Source: AB-137-C09 sp964458185
GTDB lineage: Bacteria; Pseudomonadota; Zetaproteobacteria; Mariprofundales; Mariprofundaceae
DNA length: 64,000 bases
Assembly: GCA_964458185.1 (NCBI GenBank)
Contig: CAYWFG010000004.1
Span: forward strand, 22,130-86,129
Reading direction: 5' to 3'
Shown here: positions 35,119 through 43,204 of the stretch, one piece after another
Position numbering within the stretch: position 1 is the first letter of the stretch
How the letters are laid out: every line of letters starts with the position of its first letter
Translations under genes and position numbers: made by a program
Notes under the pieces: generated by a model
Databases searched by the model: none
What the model was told of the DNA's origin: nothing
The model's input: only the letters and a program-made list of their open reading frames with translations

Positions 35119-35145
35119 TAGCATGCCTCCCTTTGGAGCATGCTA
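35119..35145 (+). promoter_or_regulatory. Hairpin hiding the leuC ribosome-binding site
   Basis: TAGCATGC (35119-35126) pairs with GCATGCTA (35138-35145), extended by TCC/GGA after one bulged C and closed by a CTTT tetraloop. The 3' arm contains the Shine-Dalgarno GGAG (35135-35138) and the A of the leuC ATG. An 11 bp stem of this kind should block ribosome entry unless opened, so leuC translation is probably controlled. Confidence 0.65.
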
Positions 35146-36569
35146 TGGGACAAACATTATTTGAAAAAGTATGGCAACAACACGTTGTACAAGAAAACGA
35201 CGATGGTTCAGTGCTATTGTATATTGATCGTCATTTGATTCACGAAGTAACCAGCCCGCAAGCGTTTGAAGGCTTGCACTTGGCTAAACGACAGCCATGG
35301 CGCACGGCAACGGCACTGGCAACACCCGATCACAATGTTCCGACACTTGATCGCAGGCAAGGGATTGCTGACCCTGTTTCTCGTCGTCAGGTCGAGGCCT
35401 TGGATCAACACTGTGAAGAATTTGGCATTCGTGAATTTGACATGAATGATATTCGCCAAGGCATTGTGCATGTGATTGGCCCTGAACAAGGTTTAACATT
35501 GCCCGGTGTGACGTTGGTGTGTGGTGATTCGCATACCTCCACCCATGGTGCTTTTGGTGCCTTGGCGATGGGCATTGGAACATCTGATGTTGAGCATGTA
35601 TTGGCGACCCAATGCCTGATTCAGAAAAAGCCAAAAACCATGCGTATTACTGTTGATGGCATGGTGACTGCATTAACAGGTAAAGATATTGCCTTGTATA
35701 TTATAGCCCATATAGGTACGGCAGGCGGCACAGGTTATGCCATTGAGTTTGCAGGTTCGGCAGTGCGTGCCTTAAGCATGGAAGGGCGCATGACGTTATG
35801 CAATATGGCGATAGAAGCAGGCGCACGCTGTGGCATGATTGCTGTCGATGATACCACGTTGGACTATGTGAAGGGTCGTCCAATGACCCCAACGGGTGAG
35901 CAGTGGGCGTTAGCGATTGTTGCATGGCAGCAATTGGTATCTGATGAGGATGCGCTATTTGATCGTGAGATTAGCTTAGATGCGAATGTTATTGCACCCC
36001 AATTAACATGGGGGACGAGTCCTGAAATGGTGGTTGCGATTGATGGTCGTGTCCCCTTGTTGACTGAAGCCCGTGACTCGCTGCAAGCCGAAGGTTGGAC
36101 ACGCTCAATGGCGTATATGGGTGTGCAAGAAGGCACGCCGATGACAGATATTGCCGTTGATAAAGTATTTATTGGCTCTTGCACCAATGGTCGAATCGAA
36201 GACTTTCGTGCCGCAGCGGCAGTGCTAAAAGGGCGGCATATCGCGCCTAACATTCGCCAAGCATTGGCAGTCCCCGGTTCTGGCTTGGTTGATACTATGG
36301 CAAAAGAAGAAGGCTTGGATGTGATTTTTAAAGCCGCAGGTTTTGAATGGCGAGAACCCGGATGTTCGATGTGCTTGGCAATGAATGCTGACCGCTTGAA
36401 TGCAGGAGACCGTTGTGCCTCTACCTCCAACCGTAATTTTGAAGGTCGCCAAGGCGCAGGAGGACGCACCCATTTGTTAAGCCCTGCGATGGCAGCAGCG
36501 GCTGGTGTAGCGGGGCATTTTGTCGATGTTCGCACCTTGACCGAAGGAGATAACCATGGAAAAGTTTAA
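35145..36569 (+). CDS. leuC: 3-isopropylmalate dehydratase large subunit
   Basis: Iron-sulfur isomerase subunit of leucine synthesis. The ATG at 35145 (MGQTLFEKVW) follows GGAG by 6 bases; an upstream TTG at 35133 is unlikely. The aconitase-type 4Fe-4S ligands are visible in GSCTNGR and in CSMC (the latter near residue 400), with VCGDSHTSTHGAFG and SNRNFEGRQG also present. The 474-residue length is standard. It overlaps leuD by 14 bp. leuA and leuB are not in the window. Confidence 0.96.
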   Translation: MGQTLFEKVWQQHVVQENDDGSVLLYIDRHLIHEVTSPQAFEGLHLAKRQPWRTATALATPDHNVPTLDRRQGIADPVSRRQVEALDQHCEEFGIREFDMNDIRQGIVHVIGPEQGLTLPGVTLVCGDSHTSTHGAFGALAMGIGTSDVEHVLATQCLIQKKPKTMRITVDGMVTALTGKDIALYIIAHIGTAGGTGYAIEFAGSAVRALSMEGRMTLCNMAIEAGARCGMIAVDDTTLDYVKGRPMTPTGEQWALAIVAWQQLVSDEDALFDREISLDANVIAPQLTWGTSPEMVVAIDGRVPLLTEARDSLQAEGWTRSMAYMGVQEGTPMTDIAVDKVFIGSCTNGRIEDFRAAAAVLKGRHIAPNIRQALAVPGSGLVDTMAKEEGLDVIFKAAGFEWREPGCSMCLAMNADRLNAGDRCASTSNRNFEGRQGAGGRTHLLSPAMAAAAGVAGHFVDVRTLTEGDNHGKV

Positions 36570-37209
36570 CACCCATCAAGGGCTGGTTGCACCACTGGAT
36601 CGTGCCAATGTCGATACCGATGCGATTATTCCTAAGCAATTTTTAAAAAGCATCAAGCGCACGGGCTATGGCCCTTATTTGTTTGATCAATGGCGCTATG
36701 AAGATGTGGGCGAGCCTGATATGGATTGCACCCATCGCCCGTTGAAACAAGATTTCATTCTCAATCAAAAGCGTTACCAAGATGCGAGTATTTTATTAAC
36801 GCGAGATAATTTTGGCTGTGGCTCTTCTCGTGAGCATGCGCCGTGGGCGTTGTTAGATTATGGTTTTCGAGTGATTATCGCACCTAGTTTTGCAGATATT
36901 TTTTACAATAACTGTTTCAAAAATGGTATATTACCCATTTGTTTGGCGGCAGATGATATAAGCACGTTGTTTAAGGCAGAGGGTGCAGGTAAAGGCTTTA
37001 GCTTATCTGTTGATCTTCCTAAGCAATCCATTGTGTTAACCGATGGTCAATGCTTCAAATTTAACATGGATGCCTTTCGTAAACATTGCTTGATTCATGG
37101 GCTTGATGATATTGGCTTAACCTTGCAACAAACAGGTGTGATTCGTGATTATGAGCAACGGCAGAAATTGCTTACGCCTTGGTTGTTTGCTGATCTTTTA
37201 GAGTCTTGA
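36556..37209 (+). CDS. leuD: 3-isopropylmalate dehydratase small subunit
   Basis: Swivel-domain partner of LeuC. The 217-residue protein has LDRANVDTDAIIPKQFLK near the N-terminus and the conserved NFGCGSSREHAPWAL near residue 90, where the loop after the cysteine closes on the substrate. The ATG at 36556 lies inside the end of leuC, after GAAGGAG, so the two subunits are made in step. Confidence 0.96.
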   Translation: MEKFNTHQGLVAPLDRANVDTDAIIPKQFLKSIKRTGYGPYLFDQWRYEDVGEPDMDCTHRPLKQDFILNQKRYQDASILLTRDNFGCGSSREHAPWALLDYGFRVIIAPSFADIFYNNCFKNGILPICLAADDISTLFKAEGAGKGFSLSVDLPKQSIVLTDGQCFKFNMDAFRKHCLIHGLDDIGLTLQQTGVIRDYEQRQKLLTPWLFADLLES

Positions 37210-37233
37210 TGGTGTAGGGATCGAAATGAAACA

Positions 37234-37254
37234 GGGCAGACATAAAGTCTGCCC
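37234..37254. repeat. REP-like hairpin between convergent leuD and pfkB-type gene
   Basis: GGGCAGAC and GTCTGCCC form a perfect 8 bp stem around ATAAA, with outer GTAGGG (37214-37219) and CCTAC (37254-37258) extending the symmetry. The same core (GTAGGGGCAGAC...GTCTGCCC) occurs at 63938-63962 within a REP-type transposase gene. Its place between converging genes fits an extragenic palindrome that may also terminate both transcripts. Confidence 0.65.
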
Positions 37255-37266
37255 CTACATGGATTG

Positions 37267-38295
37267 TTATCCCTTTGCTGTTAATTGCGACAATGATTTT
37301 TCTACAGTGCTGTCCAATAACTGAAGCACCTCATTGGCGACAAAACCTTGCGGTAAGCGTGCGCCTAGTTGGGCAACGATTTCTGCGGCAGCATGGCTGG
37401 CAATATGCCCTGATTGTTGCCAGCTTAATGGGCTGGTAATGCCAAACAATACGCCTGCGGCATACATATCGCCTGCACCTGTGGTATCGACCGCATCAAC
37501 GGCAACGCCCTCGATGGGTATGACTTGACCCTTATGCATGATAATCGAGCCTTTTGCACCCAGCGTCATGGCAACATTTTCACAATGTTCATGCATAAAT
37601 TTGGCGCAAGCGATGGCATCATCTTTGCCTACCAAGGCTTTGGCTTCTTCTTCGTTGCAAAACAACAAATCAACAGGACCTTCCATTAAACGGATAAATT
37701 CATCACGGCAAATACCAATCAAAAAGGGATCAGAAATAGTTAAGGCAACTTTTACGCCGTTTTTGGCTGCCAAATCAATGGCTTTTAATGCTGCCTCTTT
37801 GGTTTGTTCGCCTGCAAACAAATAGCCTTCAATATAAACATATTTGGCACGCGCAATCTCTGCCTCATTAATATCATCGACTGATAAAGTGGTCGATGCA
37901 CCAAGGCAGGTGAGCATGGTGCGTTGGGCATCAGGTGTAATCAATACCACGCATGTACCTGTTGCCCCCTCGCTAGCAGTGTCAACATTCATGCTTACCG
38001 TTAAATGCTTCATCTCTTCTAGGTATTGCACGCCAAAATTATCACGTCCTGTTTTGCATGCATAGGCAGTGCTTCCGCCCATATTGGCAATACCGACAAT
38101 GGTATTGGCACCTGAACCACCAGAGCAATAATTCACCGCATGATCGTCCAGCGCATGAAGAATTTTTGCTTGCTGGGCTTCATCGACCAATGTCATCATA
38201 CCTTTTTCAAGACCATGTATTTTCAAAAAATCATCGCTGCAACGGACTTGAATATCCATAATGGCATTGCCTACGCCATAAACGTCATAGCTCAT
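37267..38295 (-). CDS. PfkB-family carbohydrate/adenosine kinase
   Basis: A 342-residue ribokinase-fold kinase beginning DVYGVGNAIMDIQV, with GGSGANTIVGIANMGG near residue 58 and the ATP-binding, catalytic-base motif DTTGAGDMYAAGVL near 265. The overall form is that of bacterial adenosine kinase-like PfkB proteins. The substrate (adenosine, ribose or another sugar) cannot be fixed. It lies 50 bp downstream of the cyclase gene on the same strand and could be the last gene of that transcript; the REP-like hairpin follows it. Confidence 0.88.
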   Translation of the reverse strand: MSYDVYGVGNAIMDIQVRCSDDFLKIHGLEKGMMTLVDEAQQAKILHALDDHAVNYCSGGSGANTIVGIANMGGSTAYACKTGRDNFGVQYLEEMKHLTVSMNVDTASEGATGTCVVLITPDAQRTMLTCLGASTTLSVDDINEAEIARAKYVYIEGYLFAGEQTKEAALKAIDLAAKNGVKVALTISDPFLIGICRDEFIRLMEGPVDLLFCNEEEAKALVGKDDAIACAKFMHEHCENVAMTLGAKGSIIMHKGQVIPIEGVAVDAVDTTGAGDMYAAGVLFGITSPLSWQQSGHIASHAAAEIVAQLGARLPQGFVANEVLQLLDSTVEKSLSQLTAKG

Positions 38296-38345
38296 TGTGG
38301 CTCCTTGTGTTATAAATGTTGAAGAATGCTGTCGCTTGTTTATCT

Positions 38346-39383
38346 TTATGCAACAGATGGTGGCGAAACGTATTGGGTTTGCCAGACAGGCATATCACCA
38401 ATGCCTTTTAAATGATGCTGGGTTAACGAAAAAGATTGTTCATAATCATGACGCAAGGCTTGTTTGGTCGGGTCATCCAGCAAGATAAAGCCAGCAGGGG
38501 CTTTGGACTCTAGCCGTGCAGCCAAATTAACGTGGCGACCAAAGGCAGTAAACGCACGCCGTTCATGCGTGCCGACAATACCCACCACTGCTTCACCTGA
38601 AGCAATACCAATGCCAATATTTAATTGTTCCAAGTTGTTTTTTGCGCGTTCTTCATTTAATGCAATCGTGTTTTCCATCATCATCAATGCTGATTCAAAG
38701 GCTAAGGCTTCGCTCGCTTGCTGATGTGGCATGACACCAAATACCACCATCGCACCATCACCTGTAATTTTATCGACAATGCCACCGTGGGCCAATACTG
38801 ATTTTAGCATCACATCCAAATATTGATTGACGGTGGTCATCACCACTTGTGCATCGTGCGCTTCATTGAATACGGTGAAGCTACGAATATCAACAAACAA
38901 GGTGGTAATATGTTGCCGTATGCCTTCTTCTTGCAGTTGAAAATCACCGCTATGAACTTTTTCAACAATCGTTGAACCGACGTGCCGCTCTAGCATTTGT
39001 TTGTAGCGACTGTTCATCAAGTGTAAATCATTGCTGGTTTGCTGCATGTCTTGAAAGCGTTCCATAATGGTCGTGACATCGCTAAACAATAGCCAACACC
39101 CACCATCATGCCAGATGATATCAAGGTCAAAAAAAGCACCGTTGTCTAATGCTACCTGACTTAAACGAAAGTCTTCTTCCATGGGTAGCAAGCCAAACAA
39201 AACAGGGTGAAGGTTTTCGGCAGCCATGCCTAAAGACAGGGGAGCGTTGCAGTAGTACACCCAATCACCATCAAAGGCTGCAATATGCAAGCCATCATCT
39301 TGCAGCGTTGCCCATGCAGGTCTTAAACCTTTTAAATGCATATTGTTTAGGTGTTGCAATAAATGCAGTGGTAGCGAGCCCAA
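38346..39383 (-). CDS. Class III adenylate cyclase with N-terminal PAS-like domain
   Basis: Cytoplasmic cyclase of 345 residues. Residues 25-115 look PAS-like (ending WLLFSDVTTIMER), followed by a short coiled linker and a class III catalytic domain. The two metal-binding aspartates are Asp165 (LFVDIRSFT) and Asp209 (ITGDGAMVVFG); Lys205 and the Thr in FTAFGRHVN fit ATP rather than GTP, and the transition-state Asn and Arg are in VNLAARLE. All catalytic residues are therefore present. It starts 4 bp after the stop of the small GTPase gene, so a GTPase-controlled cyclase is a natural reading. cAMP is the expected product. Confidence 0.9.
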   Translation of the reverse strand: MGSLPLHLLQHLNNMHLKGLRPAWATLQDDGLHIAAFDGDWVYYCNAPLSLGMAAENLHPVLFGLLPMEEDFRLSQVALDNGAFFDLDIIWHDGGCWLLFSDVTTIMERFQDMQQTSNDLHLMNSRYKQMLERHVGSTIVEKVHSGDFQLQEEGIRQHITTLFVDIRSFTVFNEAHDAQVVMTTVNQYLDVMLKSVLAHGGIVDKITGDGAMVVFGVMPHQQASEALAFESALMMMENTIALNEERAKNNLEQLNIGIGIASGEAVVGIVGTHERRAFTAFGRHVNLAARLESKAPAGFILLDDPTKQALRHDYEQSFSLTQHHLKGIGDMPVWQTQYVSPPSVA

Positions 39384-39387
39384 GGTC

Positions 39388-39888
39388 TTAGCCTTTAATC
39401 ATCATTTGGGCGAGTTGTGCAAAAGCTGTTTCAACATTTTCCCCTGTTTTGGCACTGCTTAGATACATCGGGCGTGATTCTGCCGATAACGATTCAAGCT
39501 GAGTATCAGAGATTGCCCATTGATCAGTTAAGTCATGTTTATTGATCAACAACACCCATGGCACTTCACTTTTTAACGCGTCTTGCAGGCGTGCCAACAA
39601 GACGATGGTAGTGTCCAATGTTTCTGGTCTTGTGCCATCTGCCACCAAAATAGCCCCCGACGCACCTTTCATGTAGGAGGTGGCTACTTTTCGTTTGGCT
39701 TCTTCACCATAAATATCCCACACCATCATATTCACGTCATTCCCACTGCTCGTTAATCGTTTGCGGTAGATTTTTAGCCCCATGGTAGAAATATACTCAT
39801 CGCTAAAACGACTGTAGACGAAGCGTTCAACCAAACTGGTCTTGCCGACACCAAAACCACCCAACATACAAATCTTTTTTTGAATCAC
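39388..39888 (-). CDS. Ras-like small GTPase
   Basis: A 166-residue single-domain GTPase of the Ras/Rab/MglA type. G1 is GGFGVGKTS (10-18), a switch-I threonine lies in STMG, G3 is WDIYGEE (Asp58, Gly61), G4 NKHD (116-119) and G5 SSAKTG. The residue at the catalytic glutamine position of Ras is Glu62, which should lower intrinsic GTP hydrolysis and make it dependent on a partner. There is no lipidation motif. The gene begins 3 bp after the membrane-protein gene and ends 4 bp before the cyclase gene, placing the switch between sensor and output. Confidence 0.9.
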   Translation of the reverse strand: MIQKKICMLGGFGVGKTSLVERFVYSRFSDEYISTMGLKIYRKRLTSSGNDVNMMVWDIYGEEAKRKVATSYMKGASGAILVADGTRPETLDTTIVLLARLQDALKSEVPWVLLINKHDLTDQWAISDTQLESLSAESRPMYLSSAKTGENVETAFAQLAQMMIKG

Positions 39889-39891
39889 AAT

Positions 39892-42351
39892 TTATTCCTT
39901 AGGTTCATTCAACAGGTCAAATTCAACGCCCCACCCTGATCTGGCTACTTTGGTCAAGGTCACTTGTTGTATCGCTCTGATGCCTTGCTCTAACAATAGC
40001 CTCCCTGTCAACACTGCCCGTTGCGAGGCGATTTTTTCGGCAATCTGACCGTATTGCGAAGATATACCCGTAACTTTGAGTCGTGAGTGTTTGAATAAAC
40101 CTTGCGCTTTGATCAACAATGCTGCGACCTGTTGAATTTTTTGCTGTTCGACCGTTGATAAAAAGGTGGCAGTCCCCGCTTGAAATGATACATGAATGCT
40201 ACGAATAGATGCACGCAAGGCTTGCCACTCTTTGATGGTATCAACCACTTGCCGATCGTCATATACCATCACCCCACGAATCTTGGGTGCTTTTTTTTGC
40301 GCCTTTGCAATCCAGTCCCCTGTTGCCTGACCACCTGCATACAATCGTCCTTCTCGGTAATCTAAAGTAATGCTCTTCGGTGGTCTTAATGCTTTTTTTG
40401 CAGCACGCAACACCCGCGCCCGATCAAAGGGATCAATCACGCCATTATCACGGTAGCCTGTAAGGTAACGCATCTGTTTGGCTTGCTTGCGTGCTTGGGC
40501 GATCCACACCGTACTTGCTTCACCACGGGCATGCAGTACGCGATCATCTGTTACTGATAAAGCAATGCTTTTCGGTGGTTTTAGGCGTGCCTTGGCTTGT
40601 TGTTGTAAATAAGCAGGAGAATCTAGCAGCAATAAATCAGTATGGCGGTACGATGCAAGGTAGGGAATACCAACGGCATGCTCACGGGCAGCATTCGCCC
40701 ATGTGGTTAATGTTTTGCCGCGTGCATGCAGCACTCGCTTTTTATCAACCGTTAGTGTTACATGGCTGGGTGGTTGCAGTCGCGTAATGGCTTGTTGTAA
40801 TAAATACACAGGATCATCAACAACGATCACGCTTGATTCATCATGCTGTTGTAATTCAGCAATGCTTTTTAGTATACGCCTTGCTTGAGCAAGCCAAGCC
40901 ATCGTCGCTTCTCCTTGCATGGTTAGATTTTGATCATGAAGGTTTAATGCAATGCTATCAGGCGGTGCAAGCTGGCGTATTATTTTATCAATCAGTGGCT
41001 CACGATCCATGTCACGCAATTGAATATCAGTGGTAATAATACCAAGAATCAAAGGTGCGCGCAATGTTAACGCATCAATCCACGGGGCATGGGCTGCCCC
41101 TCGTGCTGTTAATGTTCCTGCCTTAAATGACAAGGTGGTTTCAGGCGAGGGCTTGAGTAGTTGAATAATTCGTCTAAGCACCAACGCATCTTCAAACGAA
41201 TAATAGGGTCGCCAATGCATTTCAATATTTTTTAGCGATAGCGTTGGGGGAATCAGCGTTACAGGCTCTTTTGCCTGTGGGTCAAGCATACCATAGACAA
41301 CAAAACTCCCCCCCTTTTTTTCTTCATGCAACACGACGATGCCCGCAGTATTGCGGAGGGTTTGAATAAAACCCTGCCATTGTTGTTGTTTATACCAGCC
41401 CCATCCGAACCAAGCAATCGGTGCCAACAATAAAGAAATGCTAATAATCACAGCAAGAGTAGGGAACTTTTTTCGTTTTTCTTGATCTCGGTAATCTGAA
41501 ATCATGAGTGGGCGCAGCATACCTTTGATGCCGACAAATAACGAAGTATCACCCTCAAAACTCGCAAATCCATGCCCATATTCACGCTGCAATGCCTCAA
41601 GATGTTCATCCATCAGGGTGTATAAATCGTTCGGGATGCTACCACGACAGACCAATGCCAAGGTGATATGGGGGCTTTGCCCAATCAATAGTTCTATCTT
41701 ACCCATGCGTAGATTATCAATAGATTCATCACTATCTGATGCGAAGGAGTCACGCACAAAGTCGCTTACGGCAGTCAACATGGCAGAGATTAAATCTGCA
41801 TCTTCTTCCATGCTTAGATCGCTTGCCATGTGCTGGATTAACAAGCCACTTTCTCGATGAATAACAAACACTTGCTCAACACGGTAAACCAAGGTGTTGA
41901 GCAACACGATCTCAGCAAAACTCTTACCCGAACGCTTCGCTTGAATCCGCCAGCGAAGCCCTTGAATAGAAAAAGAATTTTCCACCGCTTGATTCATGGA
42001 TTGTAACATCGTATTGATGGTGTGATTGATCGACTTGCGAATCGCAGGCCCCATGATGGGAAACAGCGCGTCTGACAATGGTTTAGGGTTGTTACGAACG
42101 GATTCTTGAATCGCTTGTTCGGTTACGGGCTGCAAGGCGTGTTGCAGGCTTTTGTCTTCGCTGATACGCAAGCGGATAGATTCTGGCAAGGCACGGGCAA
42201 TATCTTTTACGGTGGCAACAGGATGCGCGATTTCATTGATGTGCGTTTCTAGCACTTCAATTTTTTCTTGTTCAGGCCCTACGATCAGATCCCTTAAGGC
42301 TTGCATTGCTCCTTGATCGTTATCGTTAGAGCCTGATGGTGTATTAGCCAT
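39892..42351 (-). CDS. Membrane protein: roadblock-like domain, TM helix, five periplasmic repeats, OmpA-like end
   Basis: An 819-residue protein with no signal peptide and one membrane helix at about 296-320. The cytoplasmic part contains, near 150-265, an alpha-beta region (RVEQVFVIHRESGLLI ... GKIELLIGQSPHITLALVCRG) that looks like a roadblock/longin fold, the usual partner of Ras-like GTPases. The periplasmic part has five tandem repeats of about 62-66 residues (roughly 385-710) sharing L-PP-SI-L and L-A-G-A---W-A positions, reminiscent of BON domains. The last 100 residues resemble OmpA C-domains, but the peptidoglycan-binding Asp position reads GISS; an Arg (SQRA) is kept. It is translated just before the GTPase and likely its receptor. 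Confidence 0.75.
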   Translation of the reverse strand: MANTPSGSNDNDQGAMQALRDLIVGPEQEKIEVLETHINEIAHPVATVKDIARALPESIRLRISEDKSLQHALQPVTEQAIQESVRNNPKPLSDALFPIMGPAIRKSINHTINTMLQSMNQAVENSFSIQGLRWRIQAKRSGKSFAEIVLLNTLVYRVEQVFVIHRESGLLIQHMASDLSMEEDADLISAMLTAVSDFVRDSFASDSDESIDNLRMGKIELLIGQSPHITLALVCRGSIPNDLYTLMDEHLEALQREYGHGFASFEGDTSLFVGIKGMLRPLMISDYRDQEKRKKFPTLAVIISISLLLAPIAWFGWGWYKQQQWQGFIQTLRNTAGIVVLHEEKKGGSFVVYGMLDPQAKEPVTLIPPTLSLKNIEMHWRPYYSFEDALVLRRIIQLLKPSPETTLSFKAGTLTARGAAHAPWIDALTLRAPLILGIITTDIQLRDMDREPLIDKIIRQLAPPDSIALNLHDQNLTMQGEATMAWLAQARRILKSIAELQQHDESSVIVVDDPVYLLQQAITRLQPPSHVTLTVDKKRVLHARGKTLTTWANAAREHAVGIPYLASYRHTDLLLLDSPAYLQQQAKARLKPPKSIALSVTDDRVLHARGEASTVWIAQARKQAKQMRYLTGYRDNGVIDPFDRARVLRAAKKALRPPKSITLDYREGRLYAGGQATGDWIAKAQKKAPKIRGVMVYDDRQVVDTIKEWQALRASIRSIHVSFQAGTATFLSTVEQQKIQQVAALLIKAQGLFKHSRLKVTGISSQYGQIAEKIASQRAVLTGRLLLEQGIRAIQQVTLTKVARSGWGVEFDLLNEPKE

Positions 42352-42380
42352 AAAAGTTTTTATTTACAAAAGAAATGGGC

Positions 42381-43169
42381 TTAATTACGAAACAATTCCT
42401 CGCTGGGGATTTCAAACTCTTCGTTCAAACGCAATGCCATTTCATTGAACATCGCTGCCAGTGCCTTTTTATCGGTTTTGTCATCGCGCAGTTCTGCATT
42501 GTGGCGATCCATTAGTGCTAAGGTGCTGGCGCGAATATGTTGTAATTCATCGCGTAATGTTTTGGATTGTTCGAGCAAGCCTTCACGCAAAGCACTTTGC
42601 CCTTTGTTGATCTCAGCATGCAACGATTTTGATTGTGCCAACAAGCCTTCACGCAGTTCATTTTGCCCTTGGCTAAATTCAGCATGCAAATTGGTTGATT
42701 GTGCCAATATATCTTCACGCAAGGCATTATGTTCTTGGCTAAATTCATTGTGCATGGTGCTGCTGCTTGTTTGCAGTTGCTCTGTTAATGTAGCCAAGCC
42801 TTTGCTTGTTTTCTCTGCCAATGCAGCATGCTTTTGTTCTCCATTAACGGCTATTTTTTCAATCGCTGCCGCTGTTTTTTTACGCAGCATTTCTTTGTCA
42901 TCATGCTCTGTCTCAAGCTGCTGATGCAATGTACCTAATTCTTGTTTTAGGAATGACTCCAATGAGTTAAGGCGGTTGTTAATCTCATGATGAATCGCTG
43001 CTGATTCATGGGTAATGCGTTCTTCCATGCGGATAAATCGTTTTTCGTAGTCACGCATTTGCGCACCAAAGAGTAACTGCCGAACTTTATCGACATTACC
43101 CGAGTCCATGCTTTCGTTCGTTTCTTCGGTTTTCGTTTTGCTGGTTGGTTGTTGGTCAGATTGTGCCAT
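42381..43169 (-). CDS. Coiled-coil protein of the GTPase-cyclase operon
   Basis: A 262-residue soluble protein. After a polar N-terminus, residues 28-55 read KVRQLLFGAQMRDYEKRF, a segment that I associate with conserved uncharacterised coiled-coil proteins found near bacterial Ras-like GTPases. The rest is heptad-like coil, with about five tandem 19-residue repeats (for example LREGLLAQSKSLHAEINKG) near 130-215. No enzyme motif is visible. It lies 29 bp upstream of the large membrane-protein gene on the same strand, so it is the first gene of the operon and probably a scaffold. Confidence 0.72.
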   Translation of the reverse strand: MAQSDQQPTSKTKTEETNESMDSGNVDKVRQLLFGAQMRDYEKRFIRMEERITHESAAIHHEINNRLNSLESFLKQELGTLHQQLETEHDDKEMLRKKTAAAIEKIAVNGEQKHAALAEKTSKGLATLTEQLQTSSSTMHNEFSQEHNALREDILAQSTNLHAEFSQGQNELREGLLAQSKSLHAEINKGQSALREGLLEQSKTLRDELQHIRASTLALMDRHNAELRDDKTDKKALAAMFNEMALRLNEEFEIPSEELFRN

Positions 43170-43204
43170 AGTATTATGGTGTCCTTACGTGTTAAACTTA
43201 GGGA

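Noticed and set aside
35864..36535. A 223-codon minus-strand frame inside leuC
   Set aside because: Antisense to conserved iron-sulfur ligands of LeuC; serine/alanine/proline-rich shadow composition without recognisable motifs.
42445..42924. A cysteine- and serine-rich plus-strand frame with repeats (159 codons)
   Set aside because: The repeats only mirror the coiled-coil repeats of the true gene on the other strand; no start signal.
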